64,000 nucleotides of DNA from Microbacterium sp. Bi121. GTDB lineage: Bacteria > Actinomycetota > Actinomycetes > Actinomycetales > Microbacteriaceae. Numbering within the stretch: position 1 is the stretch's first letter; every line of letters begins with the position of its first letter. Made by a program: the position numbers and the translations under genes. Below, one piece after another: positions 40,173 to 51,628 of this stretch. The stretch is taken from positions 186,001 to 250,000 of the forward strand of contig NZ_CAKKLJ010000003.1 of NCBI RefSeq assembly GCF_918698005.1, given 5' to 3'. The notes under the pieces were generated by a model. That model saw nothing but the letters and a program-made list of their open reading frames with translations, searched no databases and was not told where the DNA came from.

Positions 40173-41144
40173 ATGAAGACCGTCGCCTGCATCATCCAGA
40201 ACGGATTCGCGCCGTTCGAGTTCGGCGTCGCCTGCGAGGCGTTCGGTCTCGACCGGTCGGATGACGGGGTCCCGAACTTCGACTTCCGGGTCGTCGCGGC
40301 CGAGATCGGACCCGTCGTCTCGAAGATCGGCGGCTTCTCCGTCAATGTCGAGCACGACCTCTCGTTCGCGTACGAAGCCGACCTCGTCGTCGTGTGCCCG
40401 ATTCCGCGGGAGTGGTGGGGCAGTACCGATCCGCGCGTGCTCGATGCCGTGCGGGATGCCGCCGACCGGGATGCGTGGTTGCTGAGCGTCTGCAGCGGAT
40501 CCTTCGTCCTCGGCGAGGCCGGGGTGCTCGACGGACGCCGTGCGACGACGCACTGGATGTACGCGGATGCCATGGCGGCGATGTTCCCGCAGGTCGCCAT
40601 CGACCCCGACGTGCTGTACGTGCAGGACGGGCGCATCATCACGAGCGCCGGCACCGCCGCGGGCCTCGACGCCTGCCTGCATCTGCTGCGGCAGGAGCTC
40701 GGCGCCGAGCTCACCAACCGGATCGCACGGCGCATGGTCGTCCCGCCGCAGCGCGACGGCGGTCAGGCGCAGTTCATCGACCGTCCTCTCCCGATCGACC
40801 ACGGCGATGCGCTCGCCGATGTCACCACCTGGGCGCTGGAGAACCTGCGCGACGACCTGACCGTCGAACACCTCGCATCGCGCGCGCTGATGTCGCCGCG
40901 CACGTTCGCGCGCAGATTCAAGGCCGAGCACGGTGCGACTCCGGCCGCCTGGCTCGCTCGCCAACGGATCATCCAGGCGCAGCGGATGCTCGAGCGCACC
41001 GACCTCGCGCTGGACGAGATCGCGGTCGAGTGCGGGTTCGGCTCAGCGGCGGTGCTGCGGCAGAACTTCGCGCGCGTGCTCGGCACGACGCCGACGGCGT
41101 ACCGTGCGACGTTCTCGTGCGTGACGGCGGGCGCGGTGGCCTGA
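40173..41144 (+). CDS. GlxA-family transcriptional regulator (DJ-1/PfpI domain plus AraC DNA-binding domain)
   Basis: The 323-residue protein has an N-terminal DJ-1/PfpI-like domain (VACIIQNGFAPFEFGVACEA, with the nucleophile-elbow-like WLLSVCSGSFVLGEAGVLDG, and the following helix ATTHWMYADAMA). A C-terminal AraC double helix-turn-helix follows (LTVEHLASRALMSPRTFARR, RIIQAQRMLERTDLALDEIA and VECGFGSAAVLRQNFARVLG). It is a probable transcription activator responding to a small metabolite. It is convergent with the NRDE gene and no obvious partner operon lies beside it. Confidence 0.92.
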   Translation: MKTVACIIQNGFAPFEFGVACEAFGLDRSDDGVPNFDFRVVAAEIGPVVSKIGGFSVNVEHDLSFAYEADLVVVCPIPREWWGSTDPRVLDAVRDAADRDAWLLSVCSGSFVLGEAGVLDGRRATTHWMYADAMAAMFPQVAIDPDVLYVQDGRIITSAGTAAGLDACLHLLRQELGAELTNRIARRMVVPPQRDGGQAQFIDRPLPIDHGDALADVTTWALENLRDDLTVEHLASRALMSPRTFARRFKAEHGATPAAWLARQRIIQAQRMLERTDLALDEIAVECGFGSAAVLRQNFARVLGTTPTAYRATFSCVTAGAVA

Positions 41145-41155
41145 CCGCGCGGTCC

Positions 41156-41207
41156 CAGCCCAGTGCGCTCAGCCCAGTGCGCTCAGCCCAGTGCGCTCAG
41201 CCCAGTG
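41156..41207. repeat. 14-bp tandem repeat at the 3' end of the NRDE gene
   Basis: Three full copies of CAGCCCAGTGCGCT (41156-41169, 41170-41183, 41184-41197) are followed by a 10-base partial copy. The array lies between the regulator and the NRDE gene and includes the latter's last codons and stop. On the reverse strand it reads WAERTGLSALG-stop. Because 14 is not a multiple of 3, successive copies are read in different frames, and the third supplies the stop. Confidence 0.85.
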
Positions 41208-41903
41208 GCCGGGCGCGGTGAGGTTGGACTCGGTGATCTCGACGCCGTGGTCTCCGATGTCGGCGACGCAGTACAGCAGCGACTGCGTCGGATACCCGTG
41301 CGGTCGGTTGTCGCGGATGATCGCGGCGTCATCGGTCGGATCCAGCTCTGCGGATGCCGCGAGCAGGTCGATCCACCGCTGCTCCCAGTCGTCCGCCCGC
41401 GCAGCGCGTGCTCGAAACTCCGGCAGCCAGCGGGCGATGCGAGCGGTCGCCGGGTCATCCAACCCGTCATGCGCGATCATGTGCACCCCGTGCGGCACCG
41501 GCGTCTCGGTGAGCTCCTGCCCGTCCCAGGACAGCACGCGCGCGGCATCCGGGCTGACCTCGAGCAGGTTGAAGCCGTGCATCGGCAGCGGGCCTGCGGG
41601 GGAGCGACCGGCGACCGATTCCAGGGCGAGGCTGCCGCGACTGCGCACCTGGTCCTCCGGCAGACCGAGCACGTCGGCGCGGTTCAGCAGCACAGCGAGG
41701 CGGTGCGTCGTCCGGTCGACGGCGAGCCATGCGCCTCCGGCTCGGCGATCACGGATGCCGATCACGCCCGGGTACTGCTCTGGCCACCATGGGCCGAGCG
41801 AATCCCACGCGCGTTCGGGGTCTTCGTCCCGCACGGCGAGCAGCCGGGAGCCGATGGTTCCATTGGTCGCCTGCTCTGCGACATCGATCACGACCGTGCA
41901 CAC
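41169..41903 (-). CDS. NRDE-family protein (TANGO2-like N-terminal-nucleophile fold)
   Basis: The 244-residue protein begins MCTVVIDVAEQ, where Cys2 is the conserved residue of the NRDE/TANGO2 family. NRDE itself appears as VRDEDPERAWDSLGPWW. The family has an N-terminal-nucleophile-like fold and an unsettled function, in eukaryotes linked to heme or lipid handling. The start is GTG at 41903. The C-terminus lies in the tandem repeat, so the last dozen residues are not conserved in kind. Confidence 0.88.
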   Translation of the reverse strand: MCTVVIDVAEQATNGTIGSRLLAVRDEDPERAWDSLGPWWPEQYPGVIGIRDRRAGGAWLAVDRTTHRLAVLLNRADVLGLPEDQVRSRGSLALESVAGRSPAGPLPMHGFNLLEVSPDAARVLSWDGQELTETPVPHGVHMIAHDGLDDPATARIARWLPEFRARAARADDWEQRWIDLLAASAELDPTDDAAIIRDNRPHGYPTQSLLYCVADIGDHGVEITESNLTAPGHWAERTGLSALG

Positions 41904-42048
41904 GCTTCGAGTCTATGTCGGCGTACGATCTGCGGATCCCTGCCCGATACGCGGGCTGATCGGCCGCATTCCTCCGCTGATCGTGAACTGTTCGGCGGAT
42001 CGGGGTCCCGCCAGCCCGGTCCGTACGGCGCTGGGGCAGAATCGAACC

Positions 42049-43266
42049 ATGAACATCGTCGTCGGAGTCACAGGCGGCATCGCCGCGTACAAGACGGTGC
42101 GGCTGGTGCGGCTGCTGATCAAGGCCGGCCACGAGGTGACGGTCATCCCCACGGAGGATGCGCTCCGCTTCGTCGGGCTCCCGACCTGGGAGGCCATCAG
42201 CCGCAACACCGTCACGACCAGCGTGCACGACGACGTCGCCCGCGTTCGGCACGTCGCCCTGGGCCAGGCTGCCGATCTCGTCATCGTCGCCCCGGCCACC
42301 GCGAACACGATCGCGAGGATGACCGCCGGTCTCGCCGACGACCTGCTCGGCACCACGCTGCTCGCAACGACCGCCCCTGTGGCGATCGCCCCGGCGATGC
42401 ATACCGAGATGTGGCGGCATCCGTCCACGCAGGCGAACATCGAAATCCTCCGAGAACGCGGCGTGCACATCCTCGGCCCCGGTGATGGCGAGCTGACCGG
42501 CGGCGATTCGGGACCAGGGCGGATGCTGGAACCCGAGGAGCTCTTCGACGAAGCACTCGCCCTGCTCACGCCGCAGGCCCTCGCCGGCCGCACTGTCGCC
42601 GTGTCCGCCGGCGGCACGCGCGAGCCCATCGACCCGGTGCGCTTCCTCGGCAACCGTTCGAGCGGGCGGCAGGGGGTCGCACTCGCTGCAGAAGCCGCAG
42701 CCCGCGGCGCTCGCGTCATTTTGGTCGCCGCGAACATCTCGGGCGATGTGCTCGCCGCGGCGAAGCATCCGCAGATCGACGTCCGCCTCATCGGCACGGC
42801 CGCCGAGCTCGGCGACGCGATGAGGGATGCCGCGGCATCCGCCGACATCGTCGTCATGGCCGCCGCGGTCGCCGACTACCGGCCGGCGCGCGCATCGGAT
42901 CAGAAGCTCACGAAGGAGGAAGGCGTCCTCGATCGCATCGATCTCGTCGAGAACGACGACATCGTCGCCGGGCTCGCAGCCTCTCGGCCCGACGGGCAGG
43001 TGATCGTCGCCTTCGCGGCCGAGACGCTGACCGACCCGGCGGCCCGTCGCGAGCGAGCCGCGCGCAAGAGGGAGCGCAAGGGCGTCGACCTGCTCGCGGT
43101 GAACCGCGCCGACGCCGAGCACGGGTTCGAGAACCCGGACAACGCGGTCGAGGTGATCGGCGATGGCGGCACGGTCGTCGCATCCGCCGCCGGCTCGAAG
43201 CCGGAAGTCGCTCGCGCGATCTGGGACGCAGTGGTAAACTTGAGTCAACAACGCTCAACTTTGTAA
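42049..43266 (+). CDS. coaBC: Bifunctional phosphopantothenoylcysteine decarboxylase/phosphopantothenate-cysteine ligase
   Basis: This enzyme makes 4'-phosphopantetheine for coenzyme A. The 405-residue protein has the N-terminal flavin CoaC half with GVTGGIAAYKTVRLVRLLIK, the active-site His in the VARVRHVALGQAADLVIVAP segment and PAMHTEMW. The C-terminal CoaB half has AGGTREPIDPVRFLGNRSSG and AAAVADYRPARASDQKLTKE. It starts at the ATG 42049. It is next to clpB and not the usual gmk-rpoZ-coaBC context, at least on the downstream side. Its last codons overlap the HspR-type operator of clpB. Confidence 0.96.
   Translation: MNIVVGVTGGIAAYKTVRLVRLLIKAGHEVTVIPTEDALRFVGLPTWEAISRNTVTTSVHDDVARVRHVALGQAADLVIVAPATANTIARMTAGLADDLLGTTLLATTAPVAIAPAMHTEMWRHPSTQANIEILRERGVHILGPGDGELTGGDSGPGRMLEPEELFDEALALLTPQALAGRTVAVSAGGTREPIDPVRFLGNRSSGRQGVALAAEAAARGARVILVAANISGDVLAAAKHPQIDVRLIGTAAELGDAMRDAAASADIVVMAAAVADYRPARASDQKLTKEEGVLDRIDLVENDDIVAGLAASRPDGQVIVAFAAETLTDPAARRERAARKRERKGVDLLAVNRADAEHGFENPDNAVEVIGDGGTVVASAAGSKPEVARAIWDAVVNLSQQRSTL
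43239..43259 (+). promoter_or_regulatory. HAIR-like HspR operator before clpB
   Basis: CTTGAGT, 7 bases, then GCTCAAC matches the HspR-associated inverted repeat CTTGAGT-N7-ACTCAAG at 12 of 14 arm positions. It starts 49 bases before the clpB ATG and overlaps the last codons of coaBC. An extended -10-like TG-G-TAAACT precedes it (43231-43239). HspR from 3527-3952 is the expected ligand. Confidence 0.75.
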
Positions 43267-43287
43267 GGAGTCCTCCAGGAGGAACAG

Positions 43288-45435
<2,148 letters not shown>

Positions 45436-45454
45436 CGCCGGCATCCTGCACGTA

Positions 45455-45524
45455 TGTCAGTCCGGATCACGGATGCGTGCGCGCAGCCGCGGTTCGGGTC
45501 TGACAAGTGTGATCCGTGCTGACA
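45455..45524. repeat. Inverted repeat element after clpB
   Basis: TGTCAG-tcc-GGATCAC (45455-45470) is mirrored by GTGATCC-gtg-CTGACA (45509-45524). CTGACAAGTG, the 10-mer at the right end, also occurs directly at 45500 and 45519. The element lies in the 268-base gap between clpB and pntA. It may end clpB transcription or be a small mobile-type repeat. Confidence 0.65.
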
Positions 45525-45703
45525 AGTGTCGGGTGCGTCTGGTCGGCCGATCGTCGCGCCTTCGGGTTCTGTAAAGAACAGCGGTTCTTTCGTGCCTGAG
45601 TCCGTGAAACAAAGCCTTGCGCCGACGCGCCCGTCGATAGAGTCTCGTCTCATGTGTGTCGGCGACGGGCCGTTCTGTCGTCGATGAGAGACAGGGAGCT
45701 GTG

Positions 45704-47257
45704 ATGACGCAGATCGGCATCGTGCGTGAGCAGGACGGTGAGACGCGGGTCGCCGCGACGCCGCAGACCGTGGGAGCGCTGCGCAAGATCGGCTACGACA
45801 TCGTGGTCGAAGCGGGGGCGGGCGTCGCATCCGCCTATCCGGATGCCGCGTACGCCGAGGCCGGCGCGCAGATCGTCACAGCTGAGGATGCCTGGGCGTC
45901 GCCGATCCTGCTGAAAGTGAACGCCCCCACGGATGCCGAGATCACCAGGATCGCTGACGGCGCCACGCTCATCGCGCAGCTGAGCCCGAACCTGCGCCCC
46001 GAACTGCGGCAGGCGCTCGCGACCCGGGGCATCACGGCGCTCGCACTCGACGCGGTACCGCGCATCTCACGCGCGCAGTCGATGGACGTGCTCAGCTCGA
46101 TGTCGAACATCTCGGGCTACCGCGCGGTCGTCGAGGCGGCCAACGAGTTCGGCCGATTCTTCACCGGCCAGGTCACGGCGGCGGGCAAGGTTCCGCCGGC
46201 CAAGGTGCTCGTCGCGGGTGCCGGCGTGGCCGGTCTCGCGGCGATCGGCGCGGCATCGAGCCTCGGCGCGATCGTGCGGGCGACCGACCCTCGGCCCGAG
46301 GTCGCCGACCAGGTGAAGTCCATCGGCGGCACCTACCTCGACGTCATCGTGCCAGAAGAGCAGAAAGAGGTCTCGAGCGACGGCTACGCCAAGGCCACCA
46401 GTGAGGCCTACGACCGCCGCGCGGCCGAGCTGTACTCCGAGCAGGCGGCCGACGTCGACATCATCATCACCACCGCGCTGATCCCGGGCCGCGCCGCTCC
46501 CCGCCTCATCACGGCGGCGGATGTCGCGAGCATGAAACCGGGAAGCGTCATCGTCGACATGGCCGCGGCCCAGGGCGGCAACGTCGAGGGTTCGGTGGCG
46601 GGCCAGCGCGTCGTCACGTCGAACGGCGTGATCATCCTCGGCTACACCGACCTCGCTGGCCGCCTGCCCACGCAGGCGTCGCAGCTGTACGGCACCAACC
46701 TCGTCAACCTGCTGAAGCTGCTGACACCGGGCAAGGACGGACGACTCGTCCTCGATTTCGATGACGTCGTCCAGCGGTCCGTGGCGGTCGTTCGCGACGG
46801 CGAGGAGACCTGGCCGCCACCACCGGTGCAGGTGTCGGCCGCGCCGGTCGCGAAGGCTGCCTCTTCGACCGCCGAGCCCGTGGAGGCGAAGAAGAAGCCC
46901 CTCTCCGCCGGGGCGAAGGTCGGCCTGATCGCGGCCGGCATCGTCGCCCTCTTCCTGGTGAACGCGTTCGCCCCGGCGCCGCTGCCGCAGCACTTCACGG
47001 TGCTGATGCTGTCGGTCGTGGTCGGCTTCTACGTCATCGGCAAGGTCTCCCACGCGCTGCACACGCCGCTCATGAGCGTCACCAACGCCATCTCGGGCAT
47101 CATCATCGTCGGCGCGATCGTCCAGATAACGACGCCCAACCTGCTGGTGCAGATCCTCTCCGCAGTCGCCGTGCTCGTGGCATCCATCAACATCTTCGGA
47201 GGGTTCGCGGTCACCCGCCGAATGCTGAAGATGTTCTCGAAGGGAGCAGAGCGTTGA
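45704..47257 (+). CDS. pntA: NAD(P) transhydrogenase subunit alpha
   Basis: The 517-residue subunit carries the NAD(H)-binding domain I ([20 protein letters not shown], then [20 protein letters not shown], and the alanine-dehydrogenase-like [20 protein letters not shown]) and, after a Pro-rich linker, four C-terminal membrane helices (about 405-500). It is the fused form, as in E. coli. With PntB it couples hydride transfer from NADH to NADP with inward proton flow and makes NADPH. ATG 45704 follows AGGGAG. The stop overlaps the start of pntB. Confidence 0.96.
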   Translation: MTQIGIVREQDGETRVAATPQTVGALRKIGYDIVVEAGAGVASAYPDAAYAEAGAQIVTAEDAWASPILLKVNAPTDAEITRIADGATLIAQLSPNLRPELRQALATRGITALALDAVPRISRAQSMDVLSSMSNISGYRAVVEAANEFGRFFTGQVTAAGKVPPAKVLVAGAGVAGLAAIGAASSLGAIVRATDPRPEVADQVKSIGGTYLDVIVPEEQKEVSSDGYAKATSEAYDRRAAELYSEQAADVDIIITTALIPGRAAPRLITAADVASMKPGSVIVDMAAAQGGNVEGSVAGQRVVTSNGVIILGYTDLAGRLPTQASQLYGTNLVNLLKLLTPGKDGRLVLDFDDVVQRSVAVVRDGEETWPPPPVQVSAAPVAKAASSTAEPVEAKKKPLSAGAKVGLIAAGIVALFLVNAFAPAPLPQHFTVLMLSVVVGFYVIGKVSHALHTPLMSVTNAISGIIIVGAIVQITTPNLLVQILSAVAVLVASINIFGGFAVTRRMLKMFSKGAER

Positions 47258-48666
47258 GCGCCCTGGAGATCTCCGCGTCCGTCGCCGGCGCCGCCTACAT
47301 CGTCGCCGCGCTGCTGTTCATCATGAGCCTGGCCGGACTCAGCCGTCACGAGTCATCGCGCGCCGGCGTCACCTACGGCATGGTCGGCATGGCCATCGCT
47401 CTCGTCGCGACCATCTGGGTCACCCTGCAGGGAGCCTGGGGGCAGCCGCAGGCGATCGTCGGTCTCGTGCTGCTGCTCGTCGCGATGCTCGTCGGCGCCG
47501 TGATCGGGCTGTGGCGCGCTCGCAGCGTCGAGATGACCGGGATGCCGGAGCTCATCGCCCTGCTGCACAGCTTCGTCGGTCTCGCCGCCGTCCTCGTCGG
47601 CTGGAACGGGCATCTGCACGCTCCCGGTCTCACCGGCGCTCTCGCCGATATCCACCACGCCGAGGTCTTCATCGGCATCTTCATCGGTGGCGTGACCTTC
47701 ACCGGGTCGATCGTCGCGTTCCTCAAGCTGTCCGGCCGGATCTCGTCAAAGCCGCTGATGCTGCCGGGCAAGAACGTGCTGAACCTCGGCGCGATCGTCG
47801 TGTTCATCGCACTCACCGTCTGGTACGTGGTGATGCCGTCGCTCGTGCTGCTGATCGTCGTCACGCTGCTCGCGCTCGCGCTGGGTTGGCACCTCGTGGC
47901 ATCCATCGGCGGTGGCGACATGCCCGTGGTCGTCTCGATGCTCAACAGTTACTCGGGTTGGGCGGCGGCCGCTGCCGGATTCCTGCTGAACAACGACCTG
48001 CTGATCGTGACCGGTGCGCTGGTCGGATCTTCCGGTGCGTATCTGTCGTACATCATGTGCAAGGCGATGAACCGGTCGTTCATCTCGGTGATCGCCGGCG
48101 GATTCGGGATCGCCGCTCCGACATCGGACGACGTCGACCACGGCGAGCACCGCGAGGTGGATGCCGAGACCGTCGCCGACATGCTCGCGAACGCCTCTTC
48201 GGTCGTCATCACCCCGGGCTACGGCATGGCGGTCGCGCAGGCGCAGTATCCGGTCGCCGAGCTGACGCAGAAGCTGCGGGATCGCGGCGTGGACGTGAAG
48301 TTCGGCATCCATCCTGTCGCCGGTCGCCTGCCCGGACACATGAACGTGCTGCTCGCCGAGGCGAAGGTGCCGTACGACATCGTGCTCGAGATGGACGAGA
48401 TCAACGATGACCTGGCATCCACCGCCGTCGTCCTCGTGATCGGCGCGAACGACACCGTCAACCCGGCCGCCGCGGAGGACCCGTCGAGTCCCATCGCGGG
48501 GATGCCGGTACTGCGCGTCTGGGAGGCCGAGAACGTCGTCGTCTTCAAGCGCTCGATGGCTTCGGGGTACGCCGGAGTGCAGAACCCGCTGTTCTTCCGC
48601 GAGAATGCGCAGATGCTGTTCGGCGACGCGAAGGAGCGGGTGGACGACATCCTGCGGGCGCTGTAG
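47254..48666 (+). CDS. pntB: NAD(P) transhydrogenase subunit beta
   Basis: The 470-residue membrane subunit has about nine helices, followed by the NADP(H)-binding domain III with [40 protein letters not shown] and [14 protein letters not shown]. The start is TTG at 47254, overlapping the alpha-subunit stop, so the subunits are translated together. It completes the proton-translocating transhydrogenase. Confidence 0.96.
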   Translation: MSALEISASVAGAAYIVAALLFIMSLAGLSRHESSRAGVTYGMVGMAIALVATIWVTLQGAWGQPQAIVGLVLLLVAMLVGAVIGLWRARSVEMTGMPELIALLHSFVGLAAVLVGWNGHLHAPGLTGALADIHHAEVFIGIFIGGVTFTGSIVAFLKLSGRISSKPLMLPGKNVLNLGAIVVFIALTVWYVVMPSLVLLIVVTLLALALGWHLVASIGGGDMPVVVSMLNSYSGWAAAAAGFLLNNDLLIVTGALVGSSGAYLSYIMCKAMNRSFISVIAGGFGIAAPTSDDVDHGEHREVDAETVADMLANASSVVITPGYGMAVAQAQYPVAELTQKLRDRGVDVKFGIHPVAGRLPGHMNVLLAEAKVPYDIVLEMDEINDDLASTAVVLVIGANDTVNPAAAEDPSSPIAGMPVLRVWEAENVVVFKRSMASGYAGVQNPLFFRENAQMLFGDAKERVDDILRAL

Positions 48667-48702
48667 TCGGCCGGCCGCGGGCGTCCAGGTACGCTCGGGG
48701 CC

Positions 48703-49155
48703 ATGAAACTCTCCGGCTGGCGGTTCGTTCGCGTGTTCCACTGGATCGCGCCGGCGCTGCTGGTCTTCCTCATCGTCTTCGGCCGAGGATTCTTCGGCGC
48801 CCCGCTGGGATGGATGACGGCGATCGGCATCTTCATCGGCCCACTGGTCGTCATCGCGATGTACGTTCCGCCGATCATCGTCGTCTTCGACCGCGACGCG
48901 AGGGCAGGTCGCAGCACGCGGCTGTTCTACGACATCGCGAGCTGGGTCACCTGGGCGGCGCTGCTGGTCATGATGTTCACGCTCGAAGACGGTGGCGACG
49001 CGCCACCCTTCGGGTCCGTGGTCTCTACGTGGGGCTGGATGAGCAGCGAGGCGTCGTCTGTCGTGTTCGCGTCCGCGGTCGTGGTCGCGTTCGTCGGCTG
49101 GCTCGCCACGCTCGCGGCGGCCGTCGCCGGCGTCGTGCAGTCGCGGACCGCGTAG
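48703..49155 (+). CDS. Hypothetical membrane protein, four helices
   Basis: The 150-residue protein contains four predicted helices: VFHWIAPALLVFLIVFGRGF, MTAIGIFIGPLVVIAMYVPP with its following strand, ASWVTWAALLVMMFTLEDGG and VVFASAVVVAFVGWLATLAA. I do not recognise a family. It follows pntB by 36 bases on the same strand, so it may be cotranscribed. A repeat element follows its stop. Confidence 0.75.
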   Translation: MKLSGWRFVRVFHWIAPALLVFLIVFGRGFFGAPLGWMTAIGIFIGPLVVIAMYVPPIIVVFDRDARAGRSTRLFYDIASWVTWAALLVMMFTLEDGGDAPPFGSVVSTWGWMSSEASSVVFASAVVVAFVGWLATLAAAVAGVVQSRTA

Positions 49156-49165
49156 TCACGGCGCC

Positions 49166-49239
49166 CTGCGCGAGACATCACTTCCTGCGCGAGACATCAC
49201 TCCTGCAGTGGTTTCTCGAGCGGATGATGATGTCTCGCG
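49166..49239. repeat. Dispersed palindromic repeat, copy C
   Basis: A 19-bp direct repeat, CTGCGCGAGACATCACTTC at 49166-49184 and CTGCGCGAGACATCACTCC at 49185-49203, is followed by TGGTTTCTCGAG and TGATGTCTCGCG (49228-49239), the inverse of the direct-repeat core. It shares the CGAGA(C/A)A(T/C)CA core with copies A and B and lies between convergent genes. Confidence 0.75.
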
Positions 49240-49247
49240 GATGGCCC

Positions 49248-50018
49248 CTACCGCCCGGTGAACTCCGGCTTCCGCTTCTGCTGGAAGGCCGCGAACCCCT
49301 CGCGGTAGTCGGCGGTGTCGCGCAGGGCCGCCTGGTTCTTGTTCTCGACGGCGACGGCATCCCACAGTGCGAGGCGCTCGTCGCGCAGTCGGGCGACGAG
49401 CCTCTTGCTCGCGAGGAACGATTGCGTCGCGCCGACGGCGGCTCGGGATGCCGCATCCTCCGTCGCTTGCTGAACTTCAGAAGCCGGCAGCACCTGCGAG
49501 AACAGTCCTGATTGCACGGCCTCGGAACCGCTCATGAGCCGGCCCGTGTAGATGAGGTCGAGGGTCTTGTGGGCACCGAGGCGCTCGAAGAACAGCGCAT
49601 GGCCGCCGGAGTCGAGCGTCGCGCCGAGCGCGGCGAACGGCGAGCCGATCTTCGCGGTGTCGGCGACGTAGACGACGTCCGTGGCGATCAGCAGACCGAG
49701 CCCGATGCCGAGGCATGCGCCGTGCGCGGCGGCGAAGGTCGGAGCGGGGAACGCCGACATCTTCTGCAGCAGCGGGGTGACGCGGTCGCCGAGGAATCCG
49801 ACCACATCGTCGGTCGCGGGGTCGACGCCCGCGATATCGCGGCCGGCGCAGAACCCTGGCCCTTCGCCGCGCAGAACCAGGGCGCGCACGCCGGCCGTCT
49901 CGGCGTCGTCGTACGCCGTTCCGAGATCGTCGAGTGCTCGGGCATCCAGCGCGTTGCGCTTCTCGGGTGCGTTCAACACGACGTGCGCGACGTCGCCGGT
50001 GATGGTCAGGTCGATCAC
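49248..50018 (-). CDS. paaG: Enoyl-CoA hydratase/isomerase of the PaaG type
   Basis: The 256-residue crotonase-fold enzyme has the oxyanion-hole motif GPGFCAGRDIAGVD and HGACLGIGLGLLIATDVVYV. The context just downstream of paaABCDE (nine bases after the paaE stop) suggests PaaG, the ring-1,2-epoxyphenylacetyl-CoA isomerase of phenylacetate degradation. The active-site aspartate of isomerase-type crotonases could be the one in GATLDSGGHALFFERLGAHK. Assignment to PaaG rather than PaaF rests on gene order and is moderately certain. Confidence 0.8.
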   Translation of the reverse strand: MIDLTITGDVAHVVLNAPEKRNALDARALDDLGTAYDDAETAGVRALVLRGEGPGFCAGRDIAGVDPATDDVVGFLGDRVTPLLQKMSAFPAPTFAAAHGACLGIGLGLLIATDVVYVADTAKIGSPFAALGATLDSGGHALFFERLGAHKTLDLIYTGRLMSGSEAVQSGLFSQVLPASEVQQATEDAASRAAVGATQSFLASKRLVARLRDERLALWDAVAVENKNQAALRDTADYREGFAAFQQKRKPEFTGR

Positions 50019-50027
50019 GGTGACTCC

Positions 50028-51134
50028 TCAGGCGTCGTAGTCGACGACGACTCTCTCAGTGGTCGGGTGGGACTGGCAGGTCAGCACATAGCCGTTCTCG
50101 ATCTCGTCCGGCTCGAGCGCGAAGTTCTGGGTCATGCGAACCTCGCCGGAAGTCAGGCGCGCGCGGCACGTTCCGCACACCCCTCCCGCGCACGCGAACG
50201 GCACGTCACCGCGGACGCGGAGCGCAGCATCCAGAATCGCCTCGTTGGCCGCGACCGGAGATTCGACTGTCGACGACAGGCCGTCGAGCGTGAACTCGAT
50301 CGTGCGGAGCTCGTCGCCCTTGTCGATCACGACCGGTCGTCCTCGGTCGACACGCGGGCCGTCAGCGTCGCTCGTGAACAGTTCGTAGCGGATGCTGTCA
50401 GCCGGCACTCCGCGCGCCTCGAGCGTGTCGCGGCACAGGGCGACGAGGTCGAACGGCCCGCACAGGAACCATTCGGTCACGCTTTCGGGAGGAATCAGCC
50501 CGTCCAGGATCGCGCCGAGCTTCTCGGCGTCGATGCGTCCGGAGAGGAGGGGAGCCGTGCGCTGCTCGCGCGAGAGCACGTGGTGCAGGGCGAGCCGCGA
50601 CGGGTAGCGGTCCTTGAGGTCGGCGAGGTCGTCGAGGAACATGACGTCCTGCGTGGCGCGGTTCGTGTAGACGAGGCTGAACTGCGCTGTCGGTGAGGAT
50701 GCCAGCACGTGAGCGGCCAGCGCCATCATCGGCGTCACGCCGGAGCCGGCGGCGATGCCGGCGATGTGCGCGTGGTCGAGGTCGGGGAGGTTCGTCGTGA
50801 ATCTGCCCTCGGGGCTCATGACTTCGATGCGGTCACCCGGCTTGAGGTTCTCGTGCGCCCACACCGAGAACAGCCCGCCGAGGTCGCGCTTGATGCCGAC
50901 CGAGATGCTGCCATCCGTCGGCGGGCGGCAGATCGAGTAGCTGCGACGCACCTCGTGCCCCTCGACGTGGGCGCGCAGCGCCACGTACTGGCCGGGCAGG
51001 TACTGATAGTCGTCGTGCAGTTCGGACGGAACCGCGAAGGTCACCTCGATGCTCTCGGCGGTCAGCGGCCGGACGTCTGCGACTTCGAGCTCATGGAAGC
51101 GTCCGCGGCGACGGGTGGGTGCTGTCGTGTTCAT
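50028..51134 (-). CDS. paaE: Phenylacetyl-CoA epoxidase reductase subunit PaaE
   Basis: The 368-residue flavoprotein feeds electrons from NADPH to the PaaABC epoxidase. An FAD-binding barrel (YLPGQYVALRAHVEGHEVRR, with the RSYSICRPP motif), an NAD(P)-binding domain (AGIAAGSGVTPMMALAAHVL, WFLCGPFDLVALC) and a C-terminal plant-type [2Fe-2S] domain (FACAGGVCGTCRARL and a fourth cysteine in VLTCQSHPTTERVVVDYDA) are all visible. ATG 51134 overlaps the paaD stop. Confidence 0.93.
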   Translation of the reverse strand: MNTTAPTRRRGRFHELEVADVRPLTAESIEVTFAVPSELHDDYQYLPGQYVALRAHVEGHEVRRSYSICRPPTDGSISVGIKRDLGGLFSVWAHENLKPGDRIEVMSPEGRFTTNLPDLDHAHIAGIAAGSGVTPMMALAAHVLASSPTAQFSLVYTNRATQDVMFLDDLADLKDRYPSRLALHHVLSREQRTAPLLSGRIDAEKLGAILDGLIPPESVTEWFLCGPFDLVALCRDTLEARGVPADSIRYELFTSDADGPRVDRGRPVVIDKGDELRTIEFTLDGLSSTVESPVAANEAILDAALRVRGDVPFACAGGVCGTCRARLTSGEVRMTQNFALEPDEIENGYVLTCQSHPTTERVVVDYDA

Positions 51135-51628
51135 AGGACTTTGAAGTGGTCGAAGGGTTCGAGGCAGGCGCGGCATTCGTAGAGCGCCTTGCACGAGGTG
51201 GACCCGAAGCGGGAGACCTCGCGGGTGTCGATCGATCCGCAGCGCGGGCACTTCACGGCGAGGCGGAGCCTGATCGGTCCCTGCCGCACCGCCGCGCGGC
51301 CGTTCGGGGGAGCGATGCCGAACTCGGTGAGCTTGCGCTTGCCGGCATCCGTCATCCAGTCGGTCGTCCACGCCGGCGACAGCGTCGTTCGCACGTCGAC
51401 CGCGCCGAAGCCGGCGGCGGTGAGCGCGAGGACCACGTCATCGCGCATGGTGTCGAGGGCGGGGCATCCGCTGTACGTCGGCGTGAGCGTGACGGTGACG
51501 CGGTCGCCCTCCACCGCGACGTCTCGCAGGACGCCGAGGTCTTCGATCGTCAGGACGGGAACCTCGGGGTCGGTGACGGTCGCGGCCACGCGCCACGCCT
51601 CTTCCCGTCGTGTCGTCGTCGTCACCAT
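51131..51628 (-). CDS. paaD: PaaD (metal-sulfur-cluster assembly-like subunit of the phenylacetate operon)
   Basis: The 165-residue protein has the DUF59/MIP18-like N-domain (ATVTDPEVPVLTIEDLGVLR, with LTPTYSGCPALDTM) and a C-terminal four-cysteine domain (CPRCGSIDTREVSRFGSTSC, then YECRACLEPFDHFKVL). PaaD is required for maturation of the epoxidase iron or reductase cluster. Its ends overlap paaC and paaE. Confidence 0.92.
   Translation of the reverse strand: MVTTTTRREEAWRVAATVTDPEVPVLTIEDLGVLRDVAVEGDRVTVTLTPTYSGCPALDTMRDDVVLALTAAGFGAVDVRTTLSPAWTTDWMTDAGKRKLTEFGIAPPNGRAAVRQGPIRLRLAVKCPRCGSIDTREVSRFGSTSCKALYECRACLEPFDHFKVL

Noticed and set aside
41156-41207. A CRISPR array
   Set aside because: The 14-base units are directly adjacent with no spacers, so this is a simple tandem repeat. 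No cas genes occur in the window.
45604-45650. A promoter for pntA with TTGCGC and TAGAGT boxes
   Set aside because: The spacer is only 15 bases and both boxes are weak, so I do not claim it.
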